Translations under genes and position numbers: made by a program | In this document: in pieces, positions 1 to 6,678 of the stretch | Position numbering within the stretch: position 1 is the stretch's first letter | Layout: every line of letters begins with the position of its first letter | The notes under the pieces: model-generated | Told to the model about the DNA's origin: nothing | Database searches by the model: none | Seen by the model: the letters and a program-made list of their open reading frames with translations, nothing else | Source of the DNA: JALWZX01 sp964506905 | GTDB lineage: Bacteria > Patescibacteriota > WWE3 > 2-01-FULL-39-13 | Length of the DNA: 15,537 bases | Direction: 5' to 3' | Assembly: GCA_964506905.1 (NCBI GenBank) | Contig: CAZDNW010000048.1 | Location: 1 to 15,537 of the forward strand

Positions 1-339
1 GCAATACTATCAGACGCTAGATTTAGACTCGAATTATCAGGACAAATTGCATTAGACCCAAAAACCATGAAACTTATTGGTGAAAACAATGTTTCTGAAC
101 AAACAAAACAGACTTTTAAAAATATAGAAGCTATACTCTCAGAAATTGGCTGGACATTAGATAACATTACAAAAGTTAGAGTTTATTTAACTTCCATGAG
201 CGACTATTCTGAAATGAATGAAATCTATGCATCTCTTTTTACTAAAAACGCACCCGCAAGAATTGCTATTGCAGTTAAAGAATTACCACTAGGTGCACTT
301 GTAGAAATAGAATGTGTGGCAGAAGGTAATGAAATTTAA
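1..339 (+). CDS. ridA: RidA-family (YjgF/UK114) protein, 5' end cut off by window
   Basis: The reading frame is open from base 1, so the gene starts upstream; 112 residues are visible of a family normally about 125 long. RidA proteins hydrolyse reactive enamine/imine intermediates made by PLP enzymes such as threonine dehydratase. Family signatures are visible: LSGQIALDP near the visible N-terminus, the NAPARIAIAV segment carrying the substrate-binding arginine, and VEIE, whose first Glu matches the catalytic E120 of E. coli RidA. An internal ATG at 67 is not the start because homology continues upstream of it. The last 237 bases are repeated almost exactly at 1346-1582, and the C-terminus (NEI-stop) is two residues shorter than that copy (NEIKE-stop), as if the end had been exchanged at a junction near base 335. 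The family call is firm; the enzyme's substrate here is unknown. Confidence 0.9.
   Translation, partial: AILSDARFRLELSGQIALDPKTMKLIGENNVSEQTKQTFKNIEAILSEIGWTLDNITKVRVYLTSMSDYSEMNEIYASLFTKNAPARIAIAVKELPLGALVEIECVAEGNEI
99..335 (+). repeat. Direct repeat copy 1 (3' part of ridA-like gene)
   Basis: These 237 bases match 1346-1582 at a constant offset of 1247 with four substitutions (positions 200, 234, 310, 333). Two are silent and two change the protein (Ser to Asn, and the second Glu of VEIE to Lys). The match stops abruptly at both ends. The two copies flank the EamA transporter gene. Confidence 0.95.
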
Positions 340-376
340 ATTTACGCCTTTGTTATATTTTGCCATGTCTTACAGT

Positions 377-1291
377 TCACTTTTTTAACTTAGTGGTACG
401 CTCTTTTAAATTTCGCACTTTTTTAATATCTACATTTGGCAATAAAGCACCGATAAAAATTAATATGCCCCCAATAACCATTTCCACACTAATAGTTTCT
501 TTGTAGAACCAAAAGCCAAAAAGTGCTGCAAATACAATTTCAACAGGCATTAATAAACTCGCCTTTTGAGCTTCTAAATATTTAAAACCAATAACGATTA
601 ATGCCATCGCGACCAACCCTAATAAGGCAAAGGAAATTAACCAAAGTAAAGACACTAATGTAAAATTAAAACTAAAACCATTATCAAATATTAACGAAAA
701 CAATAATGCAGAAATAAAAACAAAGACAAAACTAATAAAAATCATTTGTATAATTGAATAATTATTCGATAACTTTTTTGAAAAAACATTCCACAAACCC
801 ACCGAAACACCAAACAATATCGCTAGGCTTAAATAAAACATTGTACTAAAACTAAACCCAGGAAAAAACACAAAACCAATTCCAACTAATATCAACACAA
901 TTGATATTATCTTTTCTAATGTCATCTTATCACTAAATAACAACGCCCCAGCAACTAATCCTGTTATTATCATAGACGAATAAAACGCAAAATACCCACT
1001 CGCTATGGAAACATGATTAAACGCAACAAATATTAAAACCACATCAAACATTGAACTAAGTATAAGAAACGCAAACCATTTAATATCCTTTTTGTTAATG
1101 GTTCTCCATAAACTTTTATTAAAGAACAATAAACAACCTAATACGACAACAATTACAAAACTTCTTGAATACTGTTGTGAAAATGGCGAAAATTCAACAC
1201 TCAAATGTCTAGTAAATACCCCAGACGATCCATAAATCATTGTCCCAAAAAGAATTGATATAACGCCGAGTAGTTCATAAGATTTTTTCAT
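377..1291 (-). CDS. EamA-family (DMT superfamily) transporter
   Basis: The 304-residue protein is almost entirely hydrophobic, with about ten predicted membrane helices in two EamA halves of five, the usual size for the drug/metabolite transporter superfamily. The C-terminal half carries the segment GFKYLEAQKASLLMPVE followed by FYKE, the typical EamA region near helices 8 and 9. The same segment recurs in the protein at 14499-15380, so the two are paralogs. It is probably an inner-membrane exporter of a small metabolite; substrate unknown. It begins with ATG at 1291 and ends with TGA. It lies opposite to, and between, the two copies of the ridA repeat, so it may have arrived together with the duplication. 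No Shine-Dalgarno site is visible; an AATAAT-like hexamer lies just upstream of the ATG. Confidence 0.88.
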   Translation of the reverse strand: MKKSYELLGVISILFGTMIYGSSGVFTRHLSVEFSPFSQQYSRSFVIVVVLGCLLFFNKSLWRTINKKDIKWFAFLILSSMFDVVLIFVAFNHVSIASGYFAFYSSMIITGLVAGALLFSDKMTLEKIISIVLILVGIGFVFFPGFSFSTMFYLSLAILFGVSVGLWNVFSKKLSNNYSIIQMIFISFVFVFISALLFSLIFDNGFSFNFTLVSLLWLISFALLGLVAMALIVIGFKYLEAQKASLLMPVEIVFAALFGFWFYKETISVEMVIGGILIFIGALLPNVDIKKVRNLKERTTKLKK

Positions 1292-1334
1292 TTATAATTA
1301 TTAGTCTATACATAACTTAAAATTTGTCCACTAT

Positions 1335-1592
1335 TTGTATGGATCACAAACAAAACAGACTTTTAAAAATATAGAAGCTATACTCTCAGAAATTGGCTGG
1401 ACATTAGATAACATTACAAAAGTTAGAGTTTATTTAACTTCCATGAACGACTATTCTGAAATGAATGAAATCTATGCATCACTTTTTACTAAAAACGCAC
1501 CCGCAAGAATTGCTATTGCAGTTAAAGAATTACCACTAGGTGCACTTGTAGAAATAAAATGTGTGGCAGAAGGTAATGAGATAAAAGAATAA
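1335..1592 (+). pseudogene. 5'-truncated second copy of the ridA-like gene
   Basis: From base 1346 this frame repeats the C-terminal two thirds of the RidA protein at 1-339. The N-terminal strand and the SGQI segment are absent, and the sequence before the repeat has no relation to RidA. The only candidate start in frame ahead of the repeat is TTG at 1335; the first in-frame ATG lies well inside the fold. It keeps the PARIAI segment and the first Glu of VEIE, but the second Glu is Lys. The reading frame is intact to its stop, which suggests the duplication is recent or that the 3' end is the original chromosomal one. A short expressed protein is possible but would lack much of the RidA fold; a gene remnant is the better reading. 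Confidence 0.8.
1346..1582 (+). repeat. Direct repeat copy 2 (ridA remnant)
   Basis: This is the second copy of the 237-bp repeat, in the same orientation as 99-335 and about 98% identical. About 1.01 kb lies between the copies, holding only the EamA gene. No insertion-sequence ends, inverted repeats or integrase were seen at the junctions. Confidence 0.95.
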
Positions 1593-1655
1593 TGAATACA
1601 AATCAAATTTTGCACTTGATGAAATATAACACCCCTAACCACATGTAGTCGCTTT

Positions 1656-2276
1656 CTATAATATCTTTTTACCTTCTGTAATAAACGCATTACTCTTATC
1701 AAAAGTTTGCTTATTTAATCTTATTTCACCAACCCTAAATGTAAAAGGCTCAAATAAAACTTTAGCTTCTTTTAATATTTCATTTGATTCATTCTTATTC
1801 ACTTTTATTACTGAAATATGCGGAACATATTCATATGGACCTCCCTCTCTTTTTATTCTTCTTCTTTGTTCTTCTGTATATTTTTGCCAATTATCTTTAA
1901 AATACCTTGGTATTTCTAAATCTCTATACCTATCTAGTTGCTTTTTTATAAACGCCCTTAACTCGTAAATCTGTTTTTTAGTCTTATCATCAAATTCAAC
2001 AAAAATATATTTGTTATCACCGCTTAATACTAATTCCTTACAATAAATACCAATATTAAACTTACTAAAATAAAGCATTTCAAACTGTTTTATATACTCG
2101 TTTGATAAAGGTTCTTTTACTCTAATCGTATAGATATCTATATGTGGTTCCCAATTATTTCTTAGTGGGTATTTATTTTCATAATTTTTACTAATGTAAT
2201 TATATATTTTTCTTAGATTTTCTATTTTTTTTGTTGGAATTAATATGTTTATAGAATGCAAAGCAGATTCTTTCAT
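1656..2276 (-). CDS. 2H phosphoesterase-like protein (2'-5' RNA ligase superfamily)
   Basis: Counted from ATG at 2276 the protein has 206 residues. Two spaced histidine motifs, PHIDIYT (His45) and VPHISVI (His153), give the two-lobe arrangement of the 2H phosphoesterase superfamily, whose members cleave or join 2',5'/cyclic phosphates in RNA or nucleotides. The canonical motif is H-x-T/S; the second fits (HIS), but the first has Asp (HID), so activity may be altered or the family match is distant. A charged segment at about 115-147 between the motifs is rich in Lys, Arg and Glu. The frame extends to a TTG at 2300, but a TGT-TATACT extended -10 box at 2283-2291 lies inside that extension and ends six bases before ATG 2276, which fixes the start. 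The gene is divergent from dnaA and shares its DnaA-box region. The fold call is moderately sure; the substrate is unknown. Confidence 0.6.
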   Translation of the reverse strand: MKESALHSINILIPTKKIENLRKIYNYISKNYENKYPLRNNWEPHIDIYTIRVKEPLSNEYIKQFEMLYFSKFNIGIYCKELVLSGDNKYIFVEFDDKTKKQIYELRAFIKKQLDRYRDLEIPRYFKDNWQKYTEEQRRRIKREGGPYEYVPHISVIKVNKNESNEILKEAKVLFEPFTFRVGEIRLNKQTFDKSNAFITEGKKIL

Positions 2277-2282
2277 AAAACC

Positions 2283-2291
2283 AGTATAACA
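2283..2291 (-). promoter_or_regulatory. Extended -10 promoter of the 2H phosphoesterase-like gene
   Basis: On the minus strand TG-T-TATACT is followed by six bases and then ATG 2276, so transcription would begin at the A of the start codon (leaderless mRNA). No good -35 is seen; the TG extension may compensate. The DnaA box at 2307-2315 covers the -35 position. Confidence 0.6.
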
Positions 2292-2306
2292 GACCCGCAA
2301 TTTTCT

Positions 2307-2315
2307 TGTGGAAAA
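2307..2315 (-). promoter_or_regulatory. DnaA box 1 (TTTTCCACA)
   Basis: TTTTCCACA on the minus strand differs by one base from the consensus TTATCCACA. It lies just upstream of the dnaA -35 element and over the -35 position of the divergent gene. DnaA binding here is inferred from box sequence and place. Confidence 0.65.
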
Positions 2316-2322
2316 CTCCCCT

Positions 2323-2351
2323 TTGACTGTGGAAAACTAAAAGTGTAAAAT
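2323..2351 (+). promoter_or_regulatory. dnaA promoter (TTGACT-17-TAAAAT)
   Basis: A sigma-70-type promoter: -35 TTGACT at 2323-2328, a 17-bp spacer, and -10 TAAAAT at 2346-2351. Seven bases later comes ATG 2359, so the start site would fall at about 2358-2359 and the mRNA would be leaderless. The spacer contains DnaA box 2, which overlaps the last base of the -35, pointing to repression of dnaA by its own product. Confidence 0.7.
2328..2336 (-). promoter_or_regulatory. DnaA box 2 (TTTTCCACA)
   Basis: This is identical to box 1 and in the same orientation, with starts exactly 21 bp apart (two helical turns), so two DnaA monomers would sit on one face of the DNA. It lies between the -35 and -10 of the dnaA promoter. 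Confidence 0.65.
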
Positions 2352-2358
2352 CTCAAAT

Positions 2359-3876
2359 ATGTCAACAAACACAGACACTTTTGCAAATACAGACATCACA
2401 AAAAAACAAGACATTTCTAATCAAACAGAAGATTTATTAAATCAAACAACAGATATCCCTACCCAATCACAAGACGATACGCTTAACCCACTTCTTTTAG
2501 ATAAAGATGAACTTTGGAAATCAGTCGTTGGTGAATTAGAAATAACAGCAAACCCAGCTTATGTTAAAACTCATATTCCGGGTGCCTACATAAAAGACAT
2601 AAATATAGAAGACAAAATAATAGAAATAACTGCACCTAGTGAATTTCAACGAAACTTTATAGAAGACCGACTTTATGGGCATATTAGAGAAATAATTAAC
2701 AAACTAATATCACCTGATTATAAATTAATGTTCACGGTTACTAAAAAAGACCCAACTAAAATTTCCACAAAAGATTTAGGACCATTATTTGAACAACCCG
2801 AAAGTTTTAATTTAACACAAAGAGCACAACAAGCAGGGTTAAATCCACAATACACATTCAAAAGATTTATAGTTGGGGATCATAATCGTCTTGCATATGC
2901 AGTCGCGACAGCAATAGCAGATGCCCCAGGTAAAGTTTACAATCCATTTTTCTTATATTCCGGTGTCGGATTAGGTAAAACACATTTAGTACAGGCGATT
3001 GGTCATGCAATTTTAGAAAAACACCCAGATAAAAAAGTTTTATATAACACGGGCGAACAATTTTTAAATGATGTTATAGAATCATTAAGAAAGGGAATTA
3101 AATCATCTGGTCTAAAACGAAACGATTTTAAAAGAAAATATAGAAATGTCGATGTATTAATAATCGACGATGTTCATGCAATTGCAGGTAAAACAACAAC
3201 CCAAGAAGAGTTTTTTCATACATTTAACGCTCTTTTTATGGCTCAAAAGCAAATAATATTAACTTCAGATAGAGCACCTCACGAAATAAAAACATTAGAA
3301 GAACGCCTTTCATCAAGATTTGCTAGCGGAATGATTGCCGACATTCAAAGACCAGACCTAGAAACACGAATAGCAATATTACGCGAACGAAACGAAGAAA
3401 TGAATCTAGGAGCCCCTGAAGAGGTATTAGAGTACATTGCAACCTTAGTTGACACTAACATAAGAGAATTAGAAGCAAAATTACTACAAACTGTAACAAA
3501 AGCAAAATCATTAGGTTTAGATTTAACAGTAAAAAACACTGCAGAAATTTTGGGCGACATCAAAAAAACAGAAAACAAAAAAGTAACACCTAACACAATA
3601 ATAAAAGAAACTGCTAAATATTATGGTGTAACTATTAAAGATATTAAAGGCAAAAGCAGATTAAAAACACTTGTTAGACCCCGTCAAGTATGTATGTTCT
3701 TGTTAAGAGATTATGCTGGTATGGGTTATAAATCTATTGGGGAATTATTAGGCGATCGTGACCATACAACAATAATGCACGGTGTTGAAAAAATAACAAC
3801 TTTATACAATGAATCACCTCAATTTAAAAAAGAAATCGACCAAATTAAAAATAATATAGAATATACCGAAGAGTAA
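2359..3876 (+). CDS. dnaA: Chromosomal replication initiator protein DnaA
   Basis: DnaA binds DnaA boxes at oriC, melts the origin and helps load the helicase; it also regulates transcription. All domains are present in 505 residues. Domain I starts near 50 (DELWKSVVGELE), after an extra stretch of about 45 residues rich in Thr, Asn, Gln and Asp. AAA+ domain III spans about 165-400: Walker A at 201-209 (GVGLGKTH, preceded by Ser where Gly is usual), Walker B LIIDD 267-271, sensor 1 LTSDR 301-305, arginine-finger segment LEERLSSRF 313-321, and sensor 2 NIRELEAKL 367-375. DNA-binding domain IV covers about 407-505, with RPRQV at 440-444 and the signature DHTTIMHG at 468-475. The start at 2359 agrees with the promoter seven bases upstream. 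dnaN, rpmH and rnpA do not follow; the next gene is convergent and unrelated. Confidence 0.98.
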   Translation: MSTNTDTFANTDITKKQDISNQTEDLLNQTTDIPTQSQDDTLNPLLLDKDELWKSVVGELEITANPAYVKTHIPGAYIKDINIEDKIIEITAPSEFQRNFIEDRLYGHIREIINKLISPDYKLMFTVTKKDPTKISTKDLGPLFEQPESFNLTQRAQQAGLNPQYTFKRFIVGDHNRLAYAVATAIADAPGKVYNPFFLYSGVGLGKTHLVQAIGHAILEKHPDKKVLYNTGEQFLNDVIESLRKGIKSSGLKRNDFKRKYRNVDVLIIDDVHAIAGKTTTQEEFFHTFNALFMAQKQIILTSDRAPHEIKTLEERLSSRFASGMIADIQRPDLETRIAILRERNEEMNLGAPEEVLEYIATLVDTNIRELEAKLLQTVTKAKSLGLDLTVKNTAEILGDIKKTENKKVTPNTIIKETAKYYGVTIKDIKGKSRLKTLVRPRQVCMFLLRDYAGMGYKSIGELLGDRDHTTIMHGVEKITTLYNESPQFKKEIDQIKNNIEYTEE

Positions 3877-3902
3877 AGGTTATAAAAAATATCACACAAC
3901 TA

Positions 3903-5228
3903 CTACCTAAAATCTTCTTTGTGGGCTTTTAAAGTTGTAGCGTAATCTTTTTGTGCCTCTTCTAATGCATATTTCACTTTCCCGTTAAGCGCTGAATTAA
4001 TCATTGTATTAAAAACATTCGTATAATCTGAATTACCAGATTTATCAGACATAATAGTACTAACAGCTACTGGTGCTTGATCTAACACAGGTCCTATATA
4101 TTTAATTGTTCTAAAAGAATTATATAATTTTGTATTACTAGGTATATTTCCAACTCCATTTATATTTTTCGTTAACTGGTTTAATTTTATTTGTTGTTGT
4201 TCTTCAGACAACCATTTCAAAAAATCCCATGCAGCTATTTGTTCTTCTTCTGTACTATCGTTTGATACAGCTTCAACCCAATATGAAGCCCATGATTTAT
4301 TAACTGTATTGCCCGAATAAGTAGGTAATTGTGGAACCGGCGCCATTCCTATGTTTAATGTTGGGTTTATTCGTTTTATTGCATATATATCTGCTAATTT
4401 ACCAAAATACATTGCTGACCTATTAGTAGCAAATGCTATTCTAGAATTAGGCATATTACTAGACCAAACACCATTGTGTCTATTAGCTGTAAAATTCACA
4501 TAATATTGCAATGCTATTTGTGCTTCCCGTGATGTTAAATCATCTGGAACTTTTACATTACTTTGTTCAAACATTAATGCTAATATGTCTGGTGCATAAT
4601 CAACATTATTCGCTGTCCCCATAGCAATCCCAGAATATAAAATATTATTTCTATCATCTAAGGTCGTTAAATTATTAGCAACTACAGCAAGATCACCCCA
4701 TGTAGATGGCGGTGTTATATTATTTTCAGCAAAAACATCTTTATTATAATATAAAACTAAGCCGTCATACATTATTGGAATGCACACAATATTTCCCTTA
4801 GGAGAAACACATTGCCTACTCATAACTGGATAAAAACTTTCTTTATATTCTCTGACATCAAAGGCTTTATTGTCGAAACTCATTTGAGATAAAAAATCAA
4901 AAACCCAGGTAGAATGAATTCTAAAAATATTAGGACCTTTACCTGCCTTTAATCTTTGAAATAATAATCTTTTATAATTATCTAAATCATCATCATATTT
5001 CTTTTGTGTATATACAATTGTTACATTTGGATGCAATGTTTGGTAATCTTTAATCAAATCAAGCATCACCTCTTCTGGTTCAAACAAACCCCAATAATAG
5101 AGTGTGATTTTTTCGTTTTCATCAACTTTTGGTCTTCTTTTCTTCTGTACTGCAAGAAAACCTAAAACTACAATGAGTATTAGTATAATTAGTAAAGCTG
5201 AAATTATAATAAATTTAAGAATCTTCAT
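3903..5228 (-). CDS. Membrane-anchored ABC-type extracellular solute-binding protein, family 1
   Basis: From ATG 5228 the protein has 441 residues. An N-terminal hydrophobic helix (about residues 4-26) followed by KKRRP looks like an uncleaved membrane anchor; no lipobox cysteine is seen. After it, ITLYYWGLFEPE starts the periplasmic-binding fold typical of SBP_bac_1 sugar-binding proteins. Further family features are the HSTWVFDFL region, the segment IPIMYDGLVLYYNKD and PPSTWGDL. Such proteins deliver sugars or oligosaccharides to ABC permeases, but no permease or ATPase gene lies in the window, so the partner is elsewhere or the protein acts as a standalone surface binder. The frame can extend to a GTG at 5273, but that would put a charged segment before the anchor. 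A TAAAAT at 5242-5247 on the minus strand would give a leader of about seven bases. The gene is convergent with dnaA, 26 bp apart. Confidence 0.82.
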   Translation of the reverse strand: MKILKFIIISALLIILILIVVLGFLAVQKKRRPKVDENEKITLYYWGLFEPEEVMLDLIKDYQTLHPNVTIVYTQKKYDDDLDNYKRLLFQRLKAGKGPNIFRIHSTWVFDFLSQMSFDNKAFDVREYKESFYPVMSRQCVSPKGNIVCIPIMYDGLVLYYNKDVFAENNITPPSTWGDLAVVANNLTTLDDRNNILYSGIAMGTANNVDYAPDILALMFEQSNVKVPDDLTSREAQIALQYYVNFTANRHNGVWSSNMPNSRIAFATNRSAMYFGKLADIYAIKRINPTLNIGMAPVPQLPTYSGNTVNKSWASYWVEAVSNDSTEEEQIAAWDFLKWLSEEQQQIKLNQLTKNINGVGNIPSNTKLYNSFRTIKYIGPVLDQAPVAVSTIMSDKSGNSDYTNVFNTMINSALNGKVKYALEEAQKDYATTLKAHKEDFR

Positions 5229-5273
5229 AGGCAGTACTTTGATTTTACAGTATCTCCTCTTTAAATTCCACAC

Positions 5274-5670
5274 TCAACAAAATAAAAAGACACCTTCCAA
5301 AACATCAAAATAAAAGGAAATACAAACCGCGTAACTTATAGTTATATGTTGTTGATATTAGTAATTTTTACTATATTTTTGTGTATAACTAATACCTTTT
5401 TCTACAGAACTTTAGGCGAAACCCCATATTTAGTCCACTTCTTTTTTTACTTGCTTTTTAGACTTTTTTATGAAACATTTATGAATTTTTCTTTACAGGT
5501 ACATAAATAGAACTTGTCAACAAATGGAATTAGTTTTTTAATCTATTTAATAACAAAATTAAACCTTTTACACATTTCCACACCCTCTTCTTTAACTGCT
5601 TCTGTATTTTATATACATACTAAGTAAACTAAATAAAAATTGTTGAAAGAGTTTTCATAAAATTATTAAT
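5274..5670. other. Long AT-rich intergenic region, candidate regulatory or origin-related DNA
   Basis: No convincing gene is seen in these roughly 400 bases. They are very AT-rich with many T-runs (for example around 5439-5475). DnaA-box-like cores TTCCACA occur in one orientation at 5576-5582 (ATTTCCACA at 5574-5582) and just outside at 5266-5272. An imperfect palindrome TTGTCAACAA lies near 5515-5524. No tRNA-like or other stable RNA fold and no intrinsic terminator was recognised. Its length is unusual in this tightly packed window. A role as replication origin is possible given dnaA nearby, but the boxes are few and imperfect. Confidence 0.35.
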
Positions 5671-5699
5671 ATTACACTTTTTATACATTTTGTTATAAT
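5671..5699 (+). promoter_or_regulatory. Promoter of the UbiA-type gene (extended -10)
   Basis: TG-T-TATAAT (hexamer 5694-5699) carries the extended -10 motif, with a weak -35 ATTACA at 5671-5676 at 17 bp. Seven bases separate the hexamer from ATG 5707, placing the transcript start at or beside that ATG. An in-frame ATG at 5698 overlaps the -10 hexamer itself and so cannot be in a transcript from this promoter. Confidence 0.7.
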
Positions 5700-5706
5700 G
5701 CACATA

Positions 5707-6651
5707 ATGTTAATAGAAACAGATAATAAACTTTATCATTTAATAAGAGCAATAAGACCGCGACAATGGATAAAAAACGGAGCTGTGTATGCACCTATTG
5801 TTTTTTCTGGTCAGCTTTTTGATCCATACGCTTTTTACAAAGCAACATTAGCATTTATATATTTTTCAATAACAGCATCAGCAATATATTTAATAAATGA
5901 TGTTTTTGATGTTAAAAAAGACCGAATTCATCCTATTAAAAAGAATAGACCTATCGCTTCAGGAAAAATATCTATTAAATTCGCAACAACTCTTGCTATT
6001 TTAATGTTGTTTTTTGCTATTCCAACTTCTTTTGTTGTAGTTGGTAAATATTTTGGTGTTATTTTGCTTTCTTATTTAGGTTTGCAAATTTTATATAATT
6101 TATGGTTAAAAAATGCCATAATATTAGATGCTATTACAATCTCTTTAGGCTTTATTCTTAGAGTTTTTGGTGGTGCTTTAGCTATACCTGTTGCAATATC
6201 TTCATGGCTAATTCTTGCAATAATTGGCGTTTCCTTACTTCTAGCTTTCGGTAAAAGATTAGCAGAACGAACTTTATTAAGAGCAAATAATATAAATGAT
6301 TTAAAAACTCGTGAAATATTATCTCATTATCCAGATTCCCTATTGGATTCAATGATTTCTGTATCAGCTACATTGGCTATTTTAAGTTATTCGTTATTAT
6401 CGTTTCAAGTTTCCCCTGAACATCCTGTTAGAGGAATTTTAGCTGAATATTTACCTTCTACATTAGTTGGTGCAAAATTTTTAATGCTTACAATTCCGAT
6501 TGTAATTTATTGGGTAGCAAGATATTTATATGTAATATACGAGAAAAAAGAAGGTGAAAGCCCAGAAAGAATATTATTACAAGATAAACCCCTTTTATTA
6601 TCAACTTTAATATTAGCTATTGCTGTCATATTTATAACAAACCTTTTTTAG
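5707..6651 (+). CDS. UbiA-family prenyltransferase, decaprenyl-phosphate phosphoribosyltransferase-like
   Basis: The protein (314 residues from ATG 5707) is a multi-helix membrane enzyme of the UbiA superfamily. It starts with IRPRQWIKN, the entry motif of DPPR synthases, and has the first Asp motif NDVFDVKKD followed by HPIKKNRPIASG, then the second conserved region YNLWLKNAIILDAITISLGF with LRVFGGALAI. This combination is characteristic of the Rv3806c-like branch, which transfers phosphoribose from PRPP to polyprenyl phosphate, the first step to polyprenyl-phospho-arabinose/ribose donors. Quinone or heme prenyltransferases are less likely, since those carry other flanking motifs. A PAP2 phosphatase and a polyprenyl-phosphate sugar transferase lie close by, as would suit a lipid-linked pentose pathway. 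The start is set by the promoter box that overlaps the more upstream ATG. It is convergent with the GT4-like gene. Confidence 0.85.
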   Translation: MLIETDNKLYHLIRAIRPRQWIKNGAVYAPIVFSGQLFDPYAFYKATLAFIYFSITASAIYLINDVFDVKKDRIHPIKKNRPIASGKISIKFATTLAILMLFFAIPTSFVVVGKYFGVILLSYLGLQILYNLWLKNAIILDAITISLGFILRVFGGALAIPVAISSWLILAIIGVSLLLAFGKRLAERTLLRANNINDLKTREILSHYPDSLLDSMISVSATLAILSYSLLSFQVSPEHPVRGILAEYLPSTLVGAKFLMLTIPIVIYWVARYLYVIYEKKEGESPERILLQDKPLLLSTLILAIAVIFITNLF

Positions 6652-6678
6652 ATTATTAAATTCCCCGTTGTTGTATCA

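Noticed and set aside
377..379. Possible UGA recoding (as in Gracilibacteria/Absconditabacteria)
   Set aside because: UGA ends the EamA gene and the GT4-like gene at sensible family lengths, and no gene is interrupted by UGA, so the standard bacterial code fits.
1..1592. Insertion sequence or integron causing the ridA duplication
   Set aside because: No transposase, integrase, terminal inverted repeats or short target duplication is seen; the repeat is 237 bp of coding sequence.
5229..5273. GTG-initiated N-terminal extension of the solute-binding protein
   Set aside because: It would place a charged segment ahead of the membrane anchor; ATG 5228 directly precedes the hydrophobic helix.
5274..5697. 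Stable RNA gene (tRNA, SRP RNA, tmRNA, RNase P) in the long gap
   Set aside because: No T-loop motif, conserved core or GC-rich stem was found; the stretch is AT-rich throughout.
5698..5706. ATG 5698 as start of the UbiA-type gene
   Set aside because: This ATG overlaps the TATAAT hexamer and would not be in the transcript; ATG 5707 is in the same frame and sits at the expected start site.
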